This document shows positions 6,359 to 6,698 of a stretch of 6,698 nucleotides of DNA, piece after piece (within the stretch, counting starts at the first letter, position 1; each line of letters opens with the position of its first letter). Source of the stretch: Gammaproteobacteria bacterium (GTDB taxonomy: Bacteria; Pseudomonadota; Gammaproteobacteria; Pseudomonadales; Azotimanducaceae_A). Made by a program: the position numbers and the translations under genes. The stretch covers positions 1 to 6,698 of the forward strand of contig JAPPKV010000311.1 of the NCBI GenBank assembly GCA_028819775.1, read 5' to 3'. Under the pieces are notes generated by a model that made no database searches, was not told the origin of the DNA, and was given only the letters and a program-made list of their open reading frames with translations.

Positions 6359-6698
6359 TTATCTCGGCTGCATCCGGATACCGCCATCGAGGCGAATGGT
6401 CTCGCCGTTTAGGTAGGGGTTCTCGATGATCTGCTGCGCCAGTCGCGCGTATTCCACATCGGCACCGAGCCGGTTGGGAAACTGCACCATCTCGATCAAC
6501 GGCGCGCGGACCCGGTCGGGCATGCCCGTCACCATGGGGGTTTCGAAGATGCCCGGCGCAATGGTGCAGACGCGGATCCCGTTTCTGGACAGGTCCCGGG
6601 CGATAGGCAACGTCATGCCGACGACCCCGCCCTTGCTGGCGCTGTAGGCCGCCTGCCCTATCTGGCCGTCTAAGGGGGCCACCGAAGCGGTGTTGACG
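6359..6698 (-). CDS. Short-chain dehydrogenase, HSD10/3-hydroxyacyl-CoA dehydrogenase type 2-like, N-terminus outside the window
   Basis: This is the C-terminal ~113 residues of an NAD-dependent short-chain dehydrogenase. The frame is open to the right edge (minus strand reads [15 protein letters not shown]...), so a GTG at 6682 is an internal Val codon, not the start. The catalytic triad is visible: Ser in NTASV (6683-6685), Tyr (6644-6646) and Lys (6632-6634) of YSASK. The following [12 protein letters not shown], the [11 protein letters not shown] segment, and the tail [20 protein letters not shown] closely follow human HSD10 as remembered, pointing to oxidation of 3-hydroxyacyl-CoA or 2-methyl-3-hydroxybutyryl-CoA in fatty acid or branched-chain amino acid breakdown. 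The Rossmann NAD-binding glycine motif lies beyond the window. Its role is unrelated to the neighbouring lipid A operon. Family certain, substrate inferred. Confidence 0.92.
   Translation of the reverse strand, partial: VNTASVAPLDGQIGQAAYSASKGGVVGMTLPIARDLSRNGIRVCTIAPGIFETPMVTGMPDRVRAPLIEMVQFPNRLGADVEYARLAQQIIENPYLNGETIRLDGGIRMQPR

Noticed and set aside
6680..6682. GTG (minus strand) as the start of the dehydrogenase
   Set aside because: It is an internal Val in NTASV; the catalytic Ser codon lies just upstream and the frame is open to the edge.
1..6698. Mobile element, CRISPR, tRNA/rRNA or a defence system
   Set aside because: No transposase, terminal repeats, regular spaced repeats, or RNA gene signatures were seen; all coding space is filled by recognisable core metabolic and envelope genes.

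Overview
The window looks like chromosomal DNA from a GC-rich Gram-negative bacterium, most likely a gammaproteobacterium. The basis is the gene order exbB-exbD-msbA-lpxK-kdsB, a layout known from gammaproteobacteria such as Xanthomonas, together with strong family matches for lipid A and Kdo biosynthesis. Genus or species cannot be told from the sequence. There is no sign of mobile DNA, CRISPR, tRNA or rRNA.

Layout. From the left edge to 736 (+) lies the 3' part of a ribokinase-like PfkB sugar kinase, its N-terminus cut by the window. Convergent with it, with only 3 bases between the stops, is a HAD-family phosphatase (740-1390, -) that has a clear Shine-Dalgarno. A 180-bp divergent spacer (1391-1570) follows and should hold the promoters for both sides. 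It contains a degenerate GGGGAT-n-TCGC motif three times. From 1571 to 6351 (+) runs a tightly packed operon: an ExbB/MotA/TolQ-type proton channel subunit, an ExbD/TolR partner, one 978-codon reading frame holding a complete MsbA-type lipid A flippase followed by a complete LpxK lipid A 4'-kinase, and KdsB (CMP-Kdo synthetase). Every junction inside the operon overlaps: TAGTG, ATGGCTGA and TAGTG. Convergent with kdsB, 7 bases away, is the C-terminal part of an HSD10-like short-chain dehydrogenase that runs off the right edge (-).

How the genes work together. LpxK phosphorylates the tetraacyl-disaccharide 1-phosphate to lipid IVA. KdsB activates Kdo as CMP-Kdo for transfer onto lipid IVA. MsbA flips the finished lipid A-core to the periplasmic leaflet. 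ExbB/ExbD form an energised inner-membrane motor module that is commonly found beside these genes, although its partner is not encoded here.

The most notable observation is the in-frame MsbA-LpxK fusion. Its linker is about 22 residues, a small inverted repeat sits at the domain junction, and a GGAG-spaced internal ATG could also release a free, full-length LpxK. The rest of the window is ordinary housekeeping sequence.
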